This document shows, in pieces, positions 43,921 through 54,042 of a DNA stretch of 58,503 nt; positions within the stretch are counted from its first letter, which is position 1, and each line of letters begins with the position of its first letter. The notes under the pieces are model-generated. The model was given only the letters and a program-made list of their open reading frames with translations. It was not told where the DNA came from and did not search any database. The stretch is from Pseudomonadota bacterium (GTDB lineage: Bacteria > Pseudomonadota > Gammaproteobacteria > Burkholderiales > Rhodocyclaceae). The position numbers and the translations under genes were made by a program. The stretch covers positions 1 to 58,503 of the forward strand of contig JAPLQT010000065.1 in the NCBI GenBank assembly GCA_026399515.1, in the 5' to 3' direction.

Positions 43921-45921
43921 ATGTCCGACTCACTGATTCCGTTACACTCGCCGGCTTTACTCGGCATTTTCCGCGAAGCGCTGGAGACCAGCTTGATCGA
44001 GCGCGGTGCGGCGCAGGGCATCGAGCTGCTCGGTCCGGCCGAGGATTTTTGGCGTAACTTGCCGCTCGCGGATTTGTCGCGCATGGCCGAGGCGGGCAAT
44101 CCGCAAGCTCAGGCGGAAATCGCCTGGCGTTTTGCCGTGGGCGAAGGCGCGGACAGGTCTTATGCCCTAGCGGTGCGCTGGGCGTCGCTGAGTGCCGAGC
44201 GCGCTTGCGCTTCCGGCGAAGCGGTGCTCGGCTGGCTGCTCTACCATGGCTTCGGTCTGCCCAAGGATCACGCCGAGGCGGCACGTCTGTTCGAGCGCGC
44301 GACAAGTCGCAAGGACTTGCGCGGAATGACCTGGCTCGGCCTGTGCCTGCTGCGCGGGCACGGGATCGCCAAGGACACGCGGCGGGCGTTGCAGCTCTTT
44401 CGCGATGCGGCCGGAAAAGGCGGCCTGGGCGCACGCCTGGCGCAATATTGGCTCGGGCGCGCATATTACTTCGGCCTCGACGGCCACCGCGACTTTATTC
44501 AAGCAGCACGCTGGCTGCGGCAGGCAGCCGGGCAGGGGCACCATCGCGCCTGCGATTTGCTGGCGCGCTGTTGTTTCTTCGGCCGCGGGGTCGCGGAAGA
44601 TCGCGCCGAGGCGGCGCGCCTGTGGCGCTCGGCGGCCGACGGCGGCAGCGCCGCGGCGATGTACTGTCTTGGCATGTGCTTGTATGCGGGCGAAGGCGTA
44701 CCCCAGGATCATGCCGAAGCGGTCGGATGGTTTCGCGCCGCCGCAAGAAAGCGGATCACCGGCGCGATGTTCTTGCTGGGACAGTGCTGCATCTTTGGTT
44801 ATGGCGTGACACGCGATCCCCAGGCGGGCCTCGGTTGGTATCGACGTGCGGCGGACCTCGGCAATCGCGATGCCGAGTACGAGTTCGGCGAGTGGCTGGC
44901 CTTCGGCCGCGGCGGCTTGTCCCAGGATATCGCGGAAGCGATCCGCTGGTATCGCGCGGCGGCGCGGCAGGGACATACGCGTGCCCAGCTCAAGCTCGGG
45001 CATTGCTACCGCTGTGGCGACGGTGTCGCCGAAAACAGGCAGTTGGCGGTCGCCTGGTACCGCCGCGCTGCCGAGGGTAAAGATGCGACGGCACATGTCT
45101 GGCTCGGTGAATGTTATGAACTCGGCGAGGGAGTGGCGCGCGACCATGTTCAGGCGATTGAGCACTACCGCGCGGCGGCGGCGGCCGGCGAGCCGCATGG
45201 CCTGGCCGAGTTGGGCCGTTGCCATTTGCATGGCATCGGCGTTCGCGTCAACCTGGGGCGGGGCGAGCAATTGCTGCGTGCGGCGGGGGAATGCGGCTGG
45301 CAGCCGGCACAGGGCGAACTGGAGCGCTTCTATTATTCCCGTGCGGAGCGATTGCTGAATGGCGACGGTATCGCCGCCGACCCTCAACAAGCAGCGACCT
45401 TCTACCGCAAAGCCGGGGAACTCGGCCACCGTCGAGCCGCGTTCATGCTCGGCGAATGTTATAGATATGGCATAGGCGCCGAGCAAGACCCCAGCCAGGC
45501 GGTGATCTGGTATCGAAAGGCGGCGCGCCTGTTCGATGCCAAGCGCGCACTTGCGGACATGTACTATTTCGGCCAGGGCGTCGCTCAAAATTACCGCGAG
45601 GCCTTGCGTTGGTTCATCCAGGCGGTGGAGCAGCACGAGGACGCCTACGCCATGTACAGCCTCGGCTTCTGTCTGCTGCACGGACAGGGTACGCCACGCA
45701 GTATCCAGAATGCCCGCGAGGGAGGACGCTGGCTGCGCAAGGCCGCGGCGTTGGGCGAAGTGGATGCGCAATACGAACTTGGCTGCGCCTACTATCGAGG
45801 AGATGGCGTGACGCGCAGCTTGCGTCTGGCGATGAAATGGTTGCGCAGCGCGGCGCGTCTCGGCAACGAGTCGGCACTGGCCTTTCTCGAACGCGTCGAG
45901 CACGGCGACAAACTGAACTGA
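43921..45921 (+). CDS. Large SEL1-repeat protein
   Basis: 666 residues (GTG 43918 is an alternative start). No signal peptide or membrane segment. After an N-terminal helical region the whole chain is SEL1/TPR-like repeats of about 36 residues, around fifteen copies, for example AMYCLGMCLYAGEGVPQDHA, HVWLGECYELGEGVARDHVQ and AQYELGCAYYRGDGVTRSLR. Such solenoids act as protein-interaction scaffolds. It is convergent with, and probably functionally tied to, the J-domain protein downstream (inference from adjacency). Partner unknown. Confidence 0.88.
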   Translation: MSDSLIPLHSPALLGIFREALETSLIERGAAQGIELLGPAEDFWRNLPLADLSRMAEAGNPQAQAEIAWRFAVGEGADRSYALAVRWASLSAERACASGEAVLGWLLYHGFGLPKDHAEAARLFERATSRKDLRGMTWLGLCLLRGHGIAKDTRRALQLFRDAAGKGGLGARLAQYWLGRAYYFGLDGHRDFIQAARWLRQAAGQGHHRACDLLARCCFFGRGVAEDRAEAARLWRSAADGGSAAAMYCLGMCLYAGEGVPQDHAEAVGWFRAAARKRITGAMFLLGQCCIFGYGVTRDPQAGLGWYRRAADLGNRDAEYEFGEWLAFGRGGLSQDIAEAIRWYRAAARQGHTRAQLKLGHCYRCGDGVAENRQLAVAWYRRAAEGKDATAHVWLGECYELGEGVARDHVQAIEHYRAAAAAGEPHGLAELGRCHLHGIGVRVNLGRGEQLLRAAGECGWQPAQGELERFYYSRAERLLNGDGIAADPQQAATFYRKAGELGHRRAAFMLGECYRYGIGAEQDPSQAVIWYRKAARLFDAKRALADMYYFGQGVAQNYREALRWFIQAVEQHEDAYAMYSLGFCLLHGQGTPRSIQNAREGGRWLRKAAALGEVDAQYELGCAYYRGDGVTRSLRLAMKWLRSAARLGNESALAFLERVEHGDKLN

Positions 45922-45935
45922 GATTCGGGATTGGG

Positions 45936-47345
45936 TCAGGCCGTTTCGAGTTGTTCGAGTCGCAGTCGTGCCTGATCGATTTGCGCATCGAGCTGCTCGA
46001 CCATCTCCTGGAGCAAGTCGCGCCCTCGTTGACGCGCCATGCCGGCGGCGACGAACAACTCATAAAGGCGTGACGCCAGCAGGCGGTTGAGTTCCGCTTC
46101 GATCTCAGCCAGTCTCCGCTGCATCCGCGACACCTGCCGAGCCAGTCCTGGCGTTGTCGCGTTCGGCGATTTTTCTGACGGCTGATCGTGTCGACCTGAC
46201 TGCCACTGACTGAGTATTTCACGCAAGACCATTTCGTCGCCGGCGCGGTAGGCGCGGTTCGCCTCGCTCATCAGCTCGGTGCGCCAGGCCCGGTCATTTT
46301 CATCCTCGGCGCGATCGGGGTGAATTTTCTGCGCGAGTTGGCGGAATAGACGCTTCATGTCGCTGCTGGGAGCAAAGGGTTTTTCCGTTTCCCTGTCGAG
46401 TTCGGCAAAATTGCGATGTTCGCGCTGGGACCGTTCTGCTTGAGACCGGGCTTGTGCCGCTTGAAATTGAGCCGCCTCGTCGGTGGAAATTCGATCGGCA
46501 TAGCAGCTGGCGATCCTGGCTTGGAGCGCGTCGAGTTCGGTCATGCGGGCACCCACCTGCGCGTGATAAACACGGGTGAACTCCGCCAACTCGGCCTGGA
46601 CAGTGGCGAATTCAAGCTCCATGTCGCCCAGCTCCTGGGCCAGCATTTGATACTCGGCATTGAGACGGGTCTGCTCATCGACCGCGACCAGCCGGCCGGC
46701 AACCGTCGCATCGGCGTCCTGTAAGAGCAGGGCGCGCTTGCCGAGTGTCAGCAGCTTGGGAGCGTTCGCCGTCATCCTTTCAGGATGGAGGAGCAGTACT
46801 AAATCGCGTGGCGCTCCGGCAATCGTTTCGGCGTGAATGCTGGGCAGGATGCAGATCGGAAATAATTCGTCGATTTGGGCAGGCCAGGCGCTGTAAGCAT
46901 CGCCGGCCGAACTCCAGTTCAGCGTGAGTTGCCACAGGGCGGCATGTTGCTCGAGGCGGGTCCGTTGCGCCTCCCAGGCGGCACTCCAGGCAGCTTCGTT
47001 GCCGCGTGCGAGACGGCTCTTCAGCAGCGCCAAGGTCGCGCGCAGGGCGATGCCGGCGGCGAAGCCCTGCCCAGGCAGAACCAGGCAGAGCGGGCGCAGG
47101 GTGAGATCCAGGGCATTGGATAGTTCCGGCAGCCATGCGTCGTCAGGGACGACCAGCAACAAGGTCTGCCCGGCCTGGACGGTTGCAGCGACAAATTCCG
47201 CCAGGGCCTCAATCGACAGTTCCTTGGCAGCGGATTGAATGCTTTCCCGTGCCGGAACGACGGAGGCTTCGTCCATGCGTGCGCGCCATGAGGCGGCAAG
47301 GGCTCGTGCGCTATCCTGAAAGGTGGGCTGCTGTAACGTCACCAT
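45936..47345 (-). CDS. J-domain protein with coiled coils
   Basis: 469 residues from MVTLQQPTFQDSARALAASW (480 if the upstream ATG 47378 is used). The N-terminal 220 residues form an alpha/beta region I do not recognise (LLLVVPDDAWLPELSNALDL, DLVLLLHPERMTANAPKLL). Next come a coiled coil (QMLAQELGDMELEFATVQAE), a J-domain near residue 340-390 with the HPD motif (RLFRQLAQKIHPDRAEDEND), and a second C-terminal coiled coil. The HPD would recruit DnaK. Convergent with the SEL1 gene, stops 14 bp apart. Confidence 0.82.
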   Translation of the reverse strand: MVTLQQPTFQDSARALAASWRARMDEASVVPARESIQSAAKELSIEALAEFVAATVQAGQTLLLVVPDDAWLPELSNALDLTLRPLCLVLPGQGFAAGIALRATLALLKSRLARGNEAAWSAAWEAQRTRLEQHAALWQLTLNWSSAGDAYSAWPAQIDELFPICILPSIHAETIAGAPRDLVLLLHPERMTANAPKLLTLGKRALLLQDADATVAGRLVAVDEQTRLNAEYQMLAQELGDMELEFATVQAELAEFTRVYHAQVGARMTELDALQARIASCYADRISTDEAAQFQAAQARSQAERSQREHRNFAELDRETEKPFAPSSDMKRLFRQLAQKIHPDRAEDENDRAWRTELMSEANRAYRAGDEMVLREILSQWQSGRHDQPSEKSPNATTPGLARQVSRMQRRLAEIEAELNRLLASRLYELFVAAGMARQRGRDLLQEMVEQLDAQIDQARLRLEQLETA

Positions 47346-47451
47346 GGCAGCGATTGTAACGGAAGCCCGGACTGCCACGTTTCAGCGCCTTGCCGAAATC
47401 GACGCTACAGGCTAAAGTGCGCGCTTCTTCCGCAGTCGCAAGGAGCGCTTC

Positions 47452-48057
47452 GTGTTCTCTATCATCCAGGCCGCCGGTTGGCCGATATACCCCCTCCTGT
47501 TGGCGTCCATTATCGCCGTTGCCTTGATCATCGAGCGTGCTACCGCGTTGCGCCACTCCAAGATCATTCCCCCTGGCTTGCTGGTCAGTGTGGTCGGTGA
47601 TTATCGCCAGAATGGCGCGACGGAACAGATGCTGCAACGCTTGGAGGGGCATTCACTGCTGGGCAGCGTTTTTGCCGCCGGATTGCGCAACATCAAGAGT
47701 TCGCGCGAAGTGATGAAGGAGTCGATCGAAGAGGCGGGACGCGGGGCGGCTCATGAAATGGAGCGATTCCTCACCAGCCTTGGCACCATCGCCTCGATCA
47801 GTCCGCTGATGGGACTTTTCGGGACTGTCGTCGGCATGATCGAAATCTTCGGTTCGCCCACCGCTTCCGGCAACAATCCGCAGGCGCTTGCCCATGGAAT
47901 ATCGGTGGCGCTTTACAACACCGGATTCGGCCTGATCATAGCCATTCCCAGCATGATTTTCTATCGCCACTTCCGTGCCACGGTCGAAAGCCTGGTGATC
48001 GAGATGGAGCAACAAGCGGTGAAACTGGTCGAGCTGGTCCATGGCGAACGCAAGTAA
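47452..48057 (+). CDS. exbB: MotA/TolQ/ExbB proton channel family protein
   Basis: 201 residues. GTG start with AAGGAG 6 nt upstream. Three membrane segments: PIYPLLLASIIAVALIIERA, then the family core LGTIASISPLMGLFGTVVGM and ALYNTGFGLIIAIPSMIFYR. Inner-membrane motor subunit that, with the next gene, uses proton-motive force; TonB-linked (ExbB) or Tol-linked roles cannot be separated by sequence alone, but no tol genes are nearby. Confidence 0.92.
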   Translation: MFSIIQAAGWPIYPLLLASIIAVALIIERATALRHSKIIPPGLLVSVVGDYRQNGATEQMLQRLEGHSLLGSVFAAGLRNIKSSREVMKESIEEAGRGAAHEMERFLTSLGTIASISPLMGLFGTVVGMIEIFGSPTASGNNPQALAHGISVALYNTGFGLIIAIPSMIFYRHFRATVESLVIEMEQQAVKLVELVHGERK

Positions 48058-48078
48058 TCCGCATCTGGGGAGAATGCC

Positions 48079-48507
48079 ATGAACTTCCAGCGCGGACGCA
48101 CCCATGAGGAACCCGAGATCAATCTGATTCCGATGATCGACGTACTCCTGGTGATACTGATTTTCCTGATGATCACCACCACGTATTCGAAATATGCCGG
48201 ACTGGAGATCAACCTCCCCACCGCCGAAACACAGCAATCGCAGGACCAACCGAATGAAATCAACGTCGTCGTTAGCGACCAGGGAGATGTGATGGTCAAT
48301 CACGCCGCCCTGGGATCTCGCGATGTCGCCACCATCAGTCTGGCGCTCAGACGCGCGCAGGGCAACGGCAATTCCACCAAGGAACCTGTAGTCATCATCA
48401 GTGCCGATGCCAAGGCTTCCCACCAGAGCGTCATCGATGTGATGCAGGCCGCCCAGCAGGCCGGCTTGTCCCACATCTCCTTCGCCACCCAGAGCACCAA
48501 CCGTTGA
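48079..48507 (+). CDS. exbD: ExbD/TolR family protein
   Basis: 142 residues. Short cytoplasmic N-terminus, one membrane helix with the essential Asp: EINLIPMIDVLLVILIFLMI, then a periplasmic domain (EINVVVSDQGDVMVNHAALG, VVIISADAKASHQSVIDVMQ). Partner of the ExbB-type protein 21 nt upstream. The pair is directly followed by lpxK, an order common in proteobacteria. Confidence 0.94.
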   Translation: MNFQRGRTHEEPEINLIPMIDVLLVILIFLMITTTYSKYAGLEINLPTAETQQSQDQPNEINVVVSDQGDVMVNHAALGSRDVATISLALRRAQGNGNSTKEPVVIISADAKASHQSVIDVMQAAQQAGLSHISFATQSTNR

Positions 48508-48532
48508 CCGGTGCGGCGTTGCGCCGTATCCC

Positions 48533-49480
48533 ATGCTTCCAGCTAAAGTGAGCAGCAAACTGCAAGACGCCTGGCAAGGACATGGATTGTTGACGACGCT
48601 GCTGCTTCCTCTATCAGCTGTCTTTGCCTTATCGGTAGTCTTGCGTCGCGCCCTGTATCGCTTCGGTATTCTCCAAACCGAGCATTTACCGGTGCCGGTC
48701 GTGGTGGTCGGCAATATTATCGTCGGCGGAAGCGGCAAGACGCCGTTGACGCTCTGGCTGGCGCAACAAATGCAGCAGCGTGGCTGGCATCCAGGGATCA
48801 TCAGCCGGGGTCATGGCGGCGACTTTCATTCCCGGCAGGTGCGCGAAGTCCATGCCGATAGCGCAGCTCGGGAGATCGGCGATGAGCCGCTCCTGCTCAA
48901 GCGACGCGGCGGACTGCCCGTGTTCGTCGGGCAAGACCGGGTCGCCGCCGGCCGGATCCTGCTGGCAGCCCATCCCGAGTGCGACGTGATCCTCAGCGAT
49001 GACGGCTTGCAACACTATCGACTGGCGCGAGACGTCGAGATCGCGGTGCTGGATGCGCGCGGCCTGATGAACGGCTGGTTGCTGCCGGCCGGGGCGTTAC
49101 GTGAGCCCGCAGGACGACTTCGGCAGGTCGATGCGCTGGTGTTCAACGGCCCGGGCAAGCTCGCCGACAGCGGGGTCGCCGTATTCAAAATGGATCTTGC
49201 CGGCGCGACCTTCTATTCCCTTGCCGATCCCGCGCTGACTTGCCGGGCTTCGGCGTTGAGAGACTTGAAACTTGCTGCTATCGCCGGGATCGGTGTGCCC
49301 CAGCGGTTTTTCGATCATCTCGCGGGATTGGGATTGAATTTCTCCGCGCATGCATTTCCCGATCATCATCGCTATCTGGCGGGCGAGCTTTCCGCGATAA
49401 GCGCGGACGCGCTGCTGATGACCGAGAAAGATGCGGTAAAATCCCGCACAGGCGGGACCCGATCTTGTCACTCATGTTGA
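48533..49480 (+). CDS. lpxK: Tetraacyldisaccharide 4'-kinase, apparently C-terminally truncated
   Basis: 315 residues. Phosphorylates the lipid A disaccharide at the inner membrane. N-terminal membrane helix, P-loop [48 protein letters not shown]-type motif ([18 protein letters not shown]), FPDHHRYL and [10 protein letters not shown]. The family normally runs some 30-40 residues past TEKDAVKC; here the Cys is Ser and the chain ends in an unrelated 12-residue tail ([12 protein letters not shown]). A GC hairpin sits at the breakpoint (49442-49457). No other frame restores the tail, so a deletion is likely; whether enzyme activity survives is unknown. Confidence 0.85.
   Translation: MLPAKVSSKLQDAWQGHGLLTTLLLPLSAVFALSVVLRRALYRFGILQTEHLPVPVVVVGNIIVGGSGKTPLTLWLAQQMQQRGWHPGIISRGHGGDFHSRQVREVHADSAAREIGDEPLLLKRRGGLPVFVGQDRVAAGRILLAAHPECDVILSDDGLQHYRLARDVEIAVLDARGLMNGWLLPAGALREPAGRLRQVDALVFNGPGKLADSGVAVFKMDLAGATFYSLADPALTCRASALRDLKLAAIAGIGVPQRFFDHLAGLGLNFSAHAFPDHHRYLAGELSAISADALLMTEKDAVKSRTGGTRSCHSC
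49442..49457. repeat. Hairpin at the lpxK truncation point
   Basis: TCCCGC-acag-GCGGGA, placed exactly where similarity to the LpxK family stops. Confidence 0.55.
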
Positions 49481-49503
49481 ACAGTGCATCATGGAGAAGC
49501 CGC

Positions 49504-49680
49504 ATGGACGCCCGCCTGCTTGAAATCCTGGTCTGCCCGATCTGCAAGGGTCCGCTCGATTATCGCAAGGCGCAGGCGGAGCTGGTCTGCAAGCCTTGCC
49601 GCCTGGCCTATCCGATCAAGGACGATATCCCGGTGATGCTGGAGGATGAGGCGCGCAGCCTGGCCGCTGAAGAGTTGTGA
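49504..49680 (+). CDS. Trm112 family zinc-ribbon-like protein
   Basis: 58 residues: [20 protein letters not shown], then [20 protein letters not shown]. The CPxC and CxxC pairs form the YcaR/Trm112 metal-site pattern. Commonly sits between lpxK and kdsB, as here; a methyltransferase-partner role is known for eukaryotic/archaeal Trm112 only. Begins 24 nt after lpxK; kdsB starts 1 nt after its stop. Confidence 0.94.
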   Translation: MDARLLEILVCPICKGPLDYRKAQAELVCKPCRLAYPIKDDIPVMLEDEARSLAAEEL

Positions 49681-49681
49681 G

Positions 49682-50446
49682 ATGCTGCGCATCGTCATCC
49701 CGGCACGCCACGCCTCGACGCGATTGCCCGGAAAGGCGCTGGCGGACATCGCCGGCAAACCCATGATCGTGCGCGTCGCCGAGGCGGCGCAACGTTGCCG
49801 CAACGACGGCATCTGGGTGGCTACCGACCATGCGGATATCCTCGCCGCCGTCGAATCCCAAGGTTTCCAGGGCGTGATGACCCGCGCCGACCATCCCAGC
49901 GGCACCGACCGCATCGCCGAGGTGGCGATCCGGCTTGGCTGGAGGGACGATGAAATCGTGGTCAACCTTCAAGGCGATGAACCGCTCATCGATCCCGCGC
50001 TGATCGAATCTGTCGTCGCCGGATTATCCGGGGATCCAGACGCGGCCATCGCCACCGCCAGCCACGTCATCACCGAAGCCGGTGATTTCTTCAATCCGAA
50101 CGTGGTCAAGGTGGTCGTCGATAGACACGGACGTGCATTGTATTTCTCGCGTGCGCCGATTCCCTGGGATCGTGACGCTTTCGCCGAAACACGGGATGTC
50201 CTGCCGCCTGGTCTGCAAGCGCAACGGCATATCGGTCTGTATGCCTATCGCGTGGGCTTCCTGCGCAAGTATGGGCAACTCGCGCCCTCACCGCTGGAGC
50301 GTGGCGAAGCGCTCGAGCAATTGCGCGCGCTATGGCACGGTTACACGATACGCGTCGTGGTCTGCGAACATGCACCCGCCGCCGGAGTCGATACACCCGA
50401 TGACCTCGAACGCGTGCGTCGCGAATTTGATCGGCGCGGCAACTGA
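49682..50446 (+). CDS. kdsB: 3-deoxy-manno-octulosonate cytidylyltransferase
   Basis: Start at ATG 49682, 254 residues. Activates Kdo with CTP for LPS core synthesis. Motifs: [63 protein letters not shown] and [14 protein letters not shown]. Overlap-close to the Trm112 gene, so exbBD-lpxK-trm112-kdsB looks like one envelope operon. Confidence 0.97.
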   Translation: MLRIVIPARHASTRLPGKALADIAGKPMIVRVAEAAQRCRNDGIWVATDHADILAAVESQGFQGVMTRADHPSGTDRIAEVAIRLGWRDDEIVVNLQGDEPLIDPALIESVVAGLSGDPDAAIATASHVITEAGDFFNPNVVKVVVDRHGRALYFSRAPIPWDRDAFAETRDVLPPGLQAQRHIGLYAYRVGFLRKYGQLAPSPLERGEALEQLRALWHGYTIRVVVCEHAPAAGVDTPDDLERVRREFDRRGN

Positions 50447-50518
50447 GCCTATCTGTTATGCGGCAATCAATACATTTTCAAAATGTGCTTAAATCCTTGA
50501 GTGTATGATGGTCTTTAG

Positions 50519-51199
<681 letters not shown>

Positions 51200-51220
51200 T
51201 CAAAGCCCAGGAGAATTTTC

Positions 51221-52330
51221 ATGACCAGTCCGATTCGACGCATCGCCATCTGTACCGGCGGTGGTGACGCCCCGGGACTCAACGCCGTGATACGAGCGGT
51301 CGTCATCGCGGCCGCCAACCGGGGTTGGGAGTCCTATGGCATCCATGAAGGGTTCAATGGAATACTCTTCCCCGAGCGTTACCCGGAGGGCGGGGTGTAC
51401 CGCCTGACGCGGAAAACGGTGAGAGGCATCGGACACCTGGGCGGCACCATCCTGGGAACCACCAACAAGGGCAATCCGCTTCATTTCCCGGTACAAATGC
51501 CGGATGGGACGACCAGGGACGTCGACCGGACGGACGAAATTCTCCAGTTTTTTGCCATGAAGCAGTTGGATGCCCTGGTTTCGATCGGCGGCGACGGCTC
51601 GCTCACCATCGCAAATGCCTTGCACCAGAAGGGTCTGCGAGTCGTCGGCGTGCCCAAGACGATCGATAACGACCTGGACAAGACGTTTACCACTTTCGGT
51701 TTCGATACGGCCGTGGCTTTCGCCACGGAATGCCTGGATCGACTGCACAGCACCGCCGAAAGCCACCAGCGCGTGATGGTGGTCGAGGTGATGGGGCGCT
51801 ATGCCGGATGGATTGCGCTTCACGCCGGCATCGCCGGTAGCGCGCACGCCATTCTGTTACCGGAAATTCCATTCGATATCGATAGGGTGGCCGCCAAGAT
51901 TCTTTCCCGCGATAACGAGGGACGCATGTATTCGCTGGTGGTGGTATCCGAAGGCGCGGAACCGGCCCACGGCGAGCGGGCGATTCTAGCGCCCGCCGAG
52001 ATCGGCCACGCCGAGCGCCTGGGCGGGATAGGCGAACATGTCGCCAAAGCGTTGCAGGAGCGTACCGGCAAGGACACCCGGGTGGTGGTGCTGGGACACC
52101 TGCTGCGCGGCGGCAGCCCGACCTCCTTCGATCGCCTTGCCGCCATGCGTTTCGGCAGTGCAGCGGTGAGGGGGCTGGAAGCCGGACTGAGCGGCGTGAT
52201 GGTGGCGCTGGCCTTTCCCAACGTCAATTATGTTGCGCTCGAAGAAGTCGCCGGCCGCATGAAGGGCTTCCCGCTGGACTGCGACACGTTGCAGACCGGT
52301 CGGGATATGGGAATCTCCTTCGGCGATTGA
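51221..52330 (+). CDS. 6-phosphofructokinase, ATP-type signature (group III)
   Basis: 369 residues. AGGAG ribosome site. Family motifs: CTGGGDAPGLNAVIRAVVIA, SIGGDGSLTIANAL, VPKTIDNDLDKTF, VEVMGRYAGWIAL and LGHLLRGGSPTSFDRL. The Gly of GGDGS is the ATP-type residue while the Lys of PKTIDND is shared with PPi-type enzymes; this mix is that of group III PFKs, so the phosphoryl donor should be tested. Downstream of adk. Convergent with the PPi-type paralogue; the stop codon lies in a shared hairpin. Confidence 0.88.
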   Translation: MTSPIRRIAICTGGGDAPGLNAVIRAVVIAAANRGWESYGIHEGFNGILFPERYPEGGVYRLTRKTVRGIGHLGGTILGTTNKGNPLHFPVQMPDGTTRDVDRTDEILQFFAMKQLDALVSIGGDGSLTIANALHQKGLRVVGVPKTIDNDLDKTFTTFGFDTAVAFATECLDRLHSTAESHQRVMVVEVMGRYAGWIALHAGIAGSAHAILLPEIPFDIDRVAAKILSRDNEGRMYSLVVVSEGAEPAHGERAILAPAEIGHAERLGGIGEHVAKALQERTGKDTRVVVLGHLLRGGSPTSFDRLAAMRFGSAAVRGLEAGLSGVMVALAFPNVNYVALEEVAGRMKGFPLDCDTLQTGRDMGISFGD

Positions 52331-52357
52331 GCCTTGCGCGCGTCCGCGCAAGGCTCA
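52328..52357. terminator. Bidirectional hairpin containing both stop codons of the two PFK genes
   Basis: A perfect 13-bp stem with a 4-nt loop: left arm TGAGCCTTGCGCG (52328-52340), loop CGTC, right arm its reverse complement (52345-52357). Each arm starts with the TGA stop codon of one of the two convergent genes, so the 24-bp gap is all hairpin. No T-tract. Confidence 0.75.
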
Positions 52358-53596
52358 GCTTTCTCGCTGCGCGGCGTACTTGCCTGAATTGAGAATCTTG
52401 TCCACCTTGTGCAGACGCAACCGGTATGCATCGGGCATGCCCGAGCCCAATAGCGGCCTGAGGTAGAGCCGGAAGGCGTCCGTTACATCCGTTCCGCTTG
52501 CGGCGATAAACTCGTCTTCCATGACACGCGTCTTGCCCGCAATTTCCGCCAAGGGTATTAGGTGGTAATCGACCGAATAAAAGCCGGTGCGCTTGATCGC
52601 CACTGAGCCGTCGCGGTCGCCCCACATGGCGAATTGCACCGCCTTCTCGCCGACTTCCCGTGCTTCGCGCTGATCGACATCCGACACGCAACCCATGAAG
52701 CTGCGCTGCAAATATCCGAAAGTGTCTCCGCGCACGCGCTTGATGCCGAGCTCGTTCTTGATTTCGTTGCAGAGCAAGTCCGCCAGGGCGCCCGTGCCGG
52801 AAAGCTGGATATTGCCATGGGCATCACGTTCCACTCGGTTCGACAACTTGGTGATGATCGGGACTCCTTGCTCGTCGTGGATGCCTTCCGAAGCGGCGAT
52901 GACGCAGCGTCCGTATCTATGATAGGCCGCCTTGACATCGGCAATGAAGCTGTCGAGTTTGAAGGTGCGTTCGGGAATGTAGATCAGGTGCGGGCCGTCA
53001 TCGGGAAATTTCTTGCCGAGTGCCGATGCCGCGGTAAGAAAGCCGGCATGCCGCCCCATCACTACCGCCAGATAAACTCCCGGCAGGGCGGCGTTGTCGA
53101 GGTTGGCACCCATGAAGGCCTGCGCCACGAAGCGCGCGGCGGACGGAAACCCGGGCGTGTGATCATTGCCGACCAGATCGTTGTCTATGGTTTTTGGAAT
53201 GTGGATGCAGCGCAACGGATAGTTTGCTCGCTGGGCTTCCTCGCTGACGATGCGGACTGTGTCGGAAGAATCGTTGCCGCCGATGTAGAAGAAATAGCCT
53301 ATCTCATGCGCTTTCAGAACCTTGAATATCTCCTGGCAGTATTGGAGATCCGGCTTGTCGCGTGTCGAGCCGAGAGCCGACGAGGGGGTGCTCGCCACCA
53401 TCTCGATGTTGTGGCTGGTTTCCTGGGTAAGATCGAGAAATTCTTCGGAGAGGATTCCAGATACGCCGTGATAGGCGCCGTACACCAGTTCGACGTTGCG
53501 GAATTTGCGCGCTTCCAGCACCACACCCGCCATGGACTGGTTGATGACAGCGGTCGGCCCACCACCTTGGGCGACGAGAACCTTTCCTTGCTGCAT
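52355..53596 (-). CDS. PPi-dependent 6-phosphofructokinase
   Basis: Start at the ATG of MQQGKVLVAQGGGPTAVINQ (complement 53594-53596), GGAG upstream; 413 residues. Motifs: FYIGGNDSSDTVRIVSEEA (GGND instead of GGDG), HIPKTIDNDLVGND, GVYLAVVMGRHAGFLTAAS and CVIAASEGIHDEQG. This is the methanotroph-type PPi-PFK group, which uses PPi reversibly in glycolysis and gluconeogenesis. It lies between the ATP-type PFK and the H+-pyrophosphatase gene, divergent from the latter; in Methylococcus related pfp and hpp genes are known to be cotranscribed. Confidence 0.88.
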   Translation of the reverse strand: MQQGKVLVAQGGGPTAVINQSMAGVVLEARKFRNVELVYGAYHGVSGILSEEFLDLTQETSHNIEMVASTPSSALGSTRDKPDLQYCQEIFKVLKAHEIGYFFYIGGNDSSDTVRIVSEEAQRANYPLRCIHIPKTIDNDLVGNDHTPGFPSAARFVAQAFMGANLDNAALPGVYLAVVMGRHAGFLTAASALGKKFPDDGPHLIYIPERTFKLDSFIADVKAAYHRYGRCVIAASEGIHDEQGVPIITKLSNRVERDAHGNIQLSGTGALADLLCNEIKNELGIKRVRGDTFGYLQRSFMGCVSDVDQREAREVGEKAVQFAMWGDRDGSVAIKRTGFYSVDYHLIPLAEIAGKTRVMEDEFIAASGTDVTDAFRLYLRPLLGSGMPDAYRLRLHKVDKILNSGKYAAQRES

Positions 53597-54042
53597 GATC
53601 ACACTTCTCCTTTCAGATTGTCGAACGGTATTTTGCCATTGAAGAGGCACGCGCGCGAGGGGCGGCCGTCCGTCGAAATGCTGGACAGTTTGTATTTTCA
53701 AGCCAATGCGGATACTAGCCGTTGTCCCCGGCCACTTCCAACTTCTTCAGTCATTTAATTTTTAGGTTGTTGATGGCTTATCCCCTAGCCAGCTTATGCG
53801 TGATTCAATGACTTCTATCGCGGATATGAAATCTCATACTATTGGCATGGTAAAATTCCGCAAATTTGATTGGTTTCATCCTCCGGTAGATAGGCACCAA
53901 CAAGAATATCGGCGACTGATGAACGCTTCATCAGACACGTGCAGAGCATATCCAGGCCAAGTTTTCCGTATCTGGCTGAGTCGCGGTGAGTAATAGGGGA
54001 TGGCACTAGCCATTGAAGTTTTCAAATCAAAGGGAGAAATGC
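53597..54042. other. Intergenic region between the PPi-PFK and H+-PPase genes
   Basis: 446 bp between divergent genes, somewhat AT-rich (53750-53900). I find no gene, convincing promoter pair, riboswitch or terminator; only the ribosome site AGGGAG before the H+-PPase gene is clear. Confidence 0.4.

Noticed and set aside
44167-45903. A 578-codon minus-strand ORF
   Set aside because: Antisense to the SEL1-repeat gene; the repeat periodicity and family motifs are on the plus strand.
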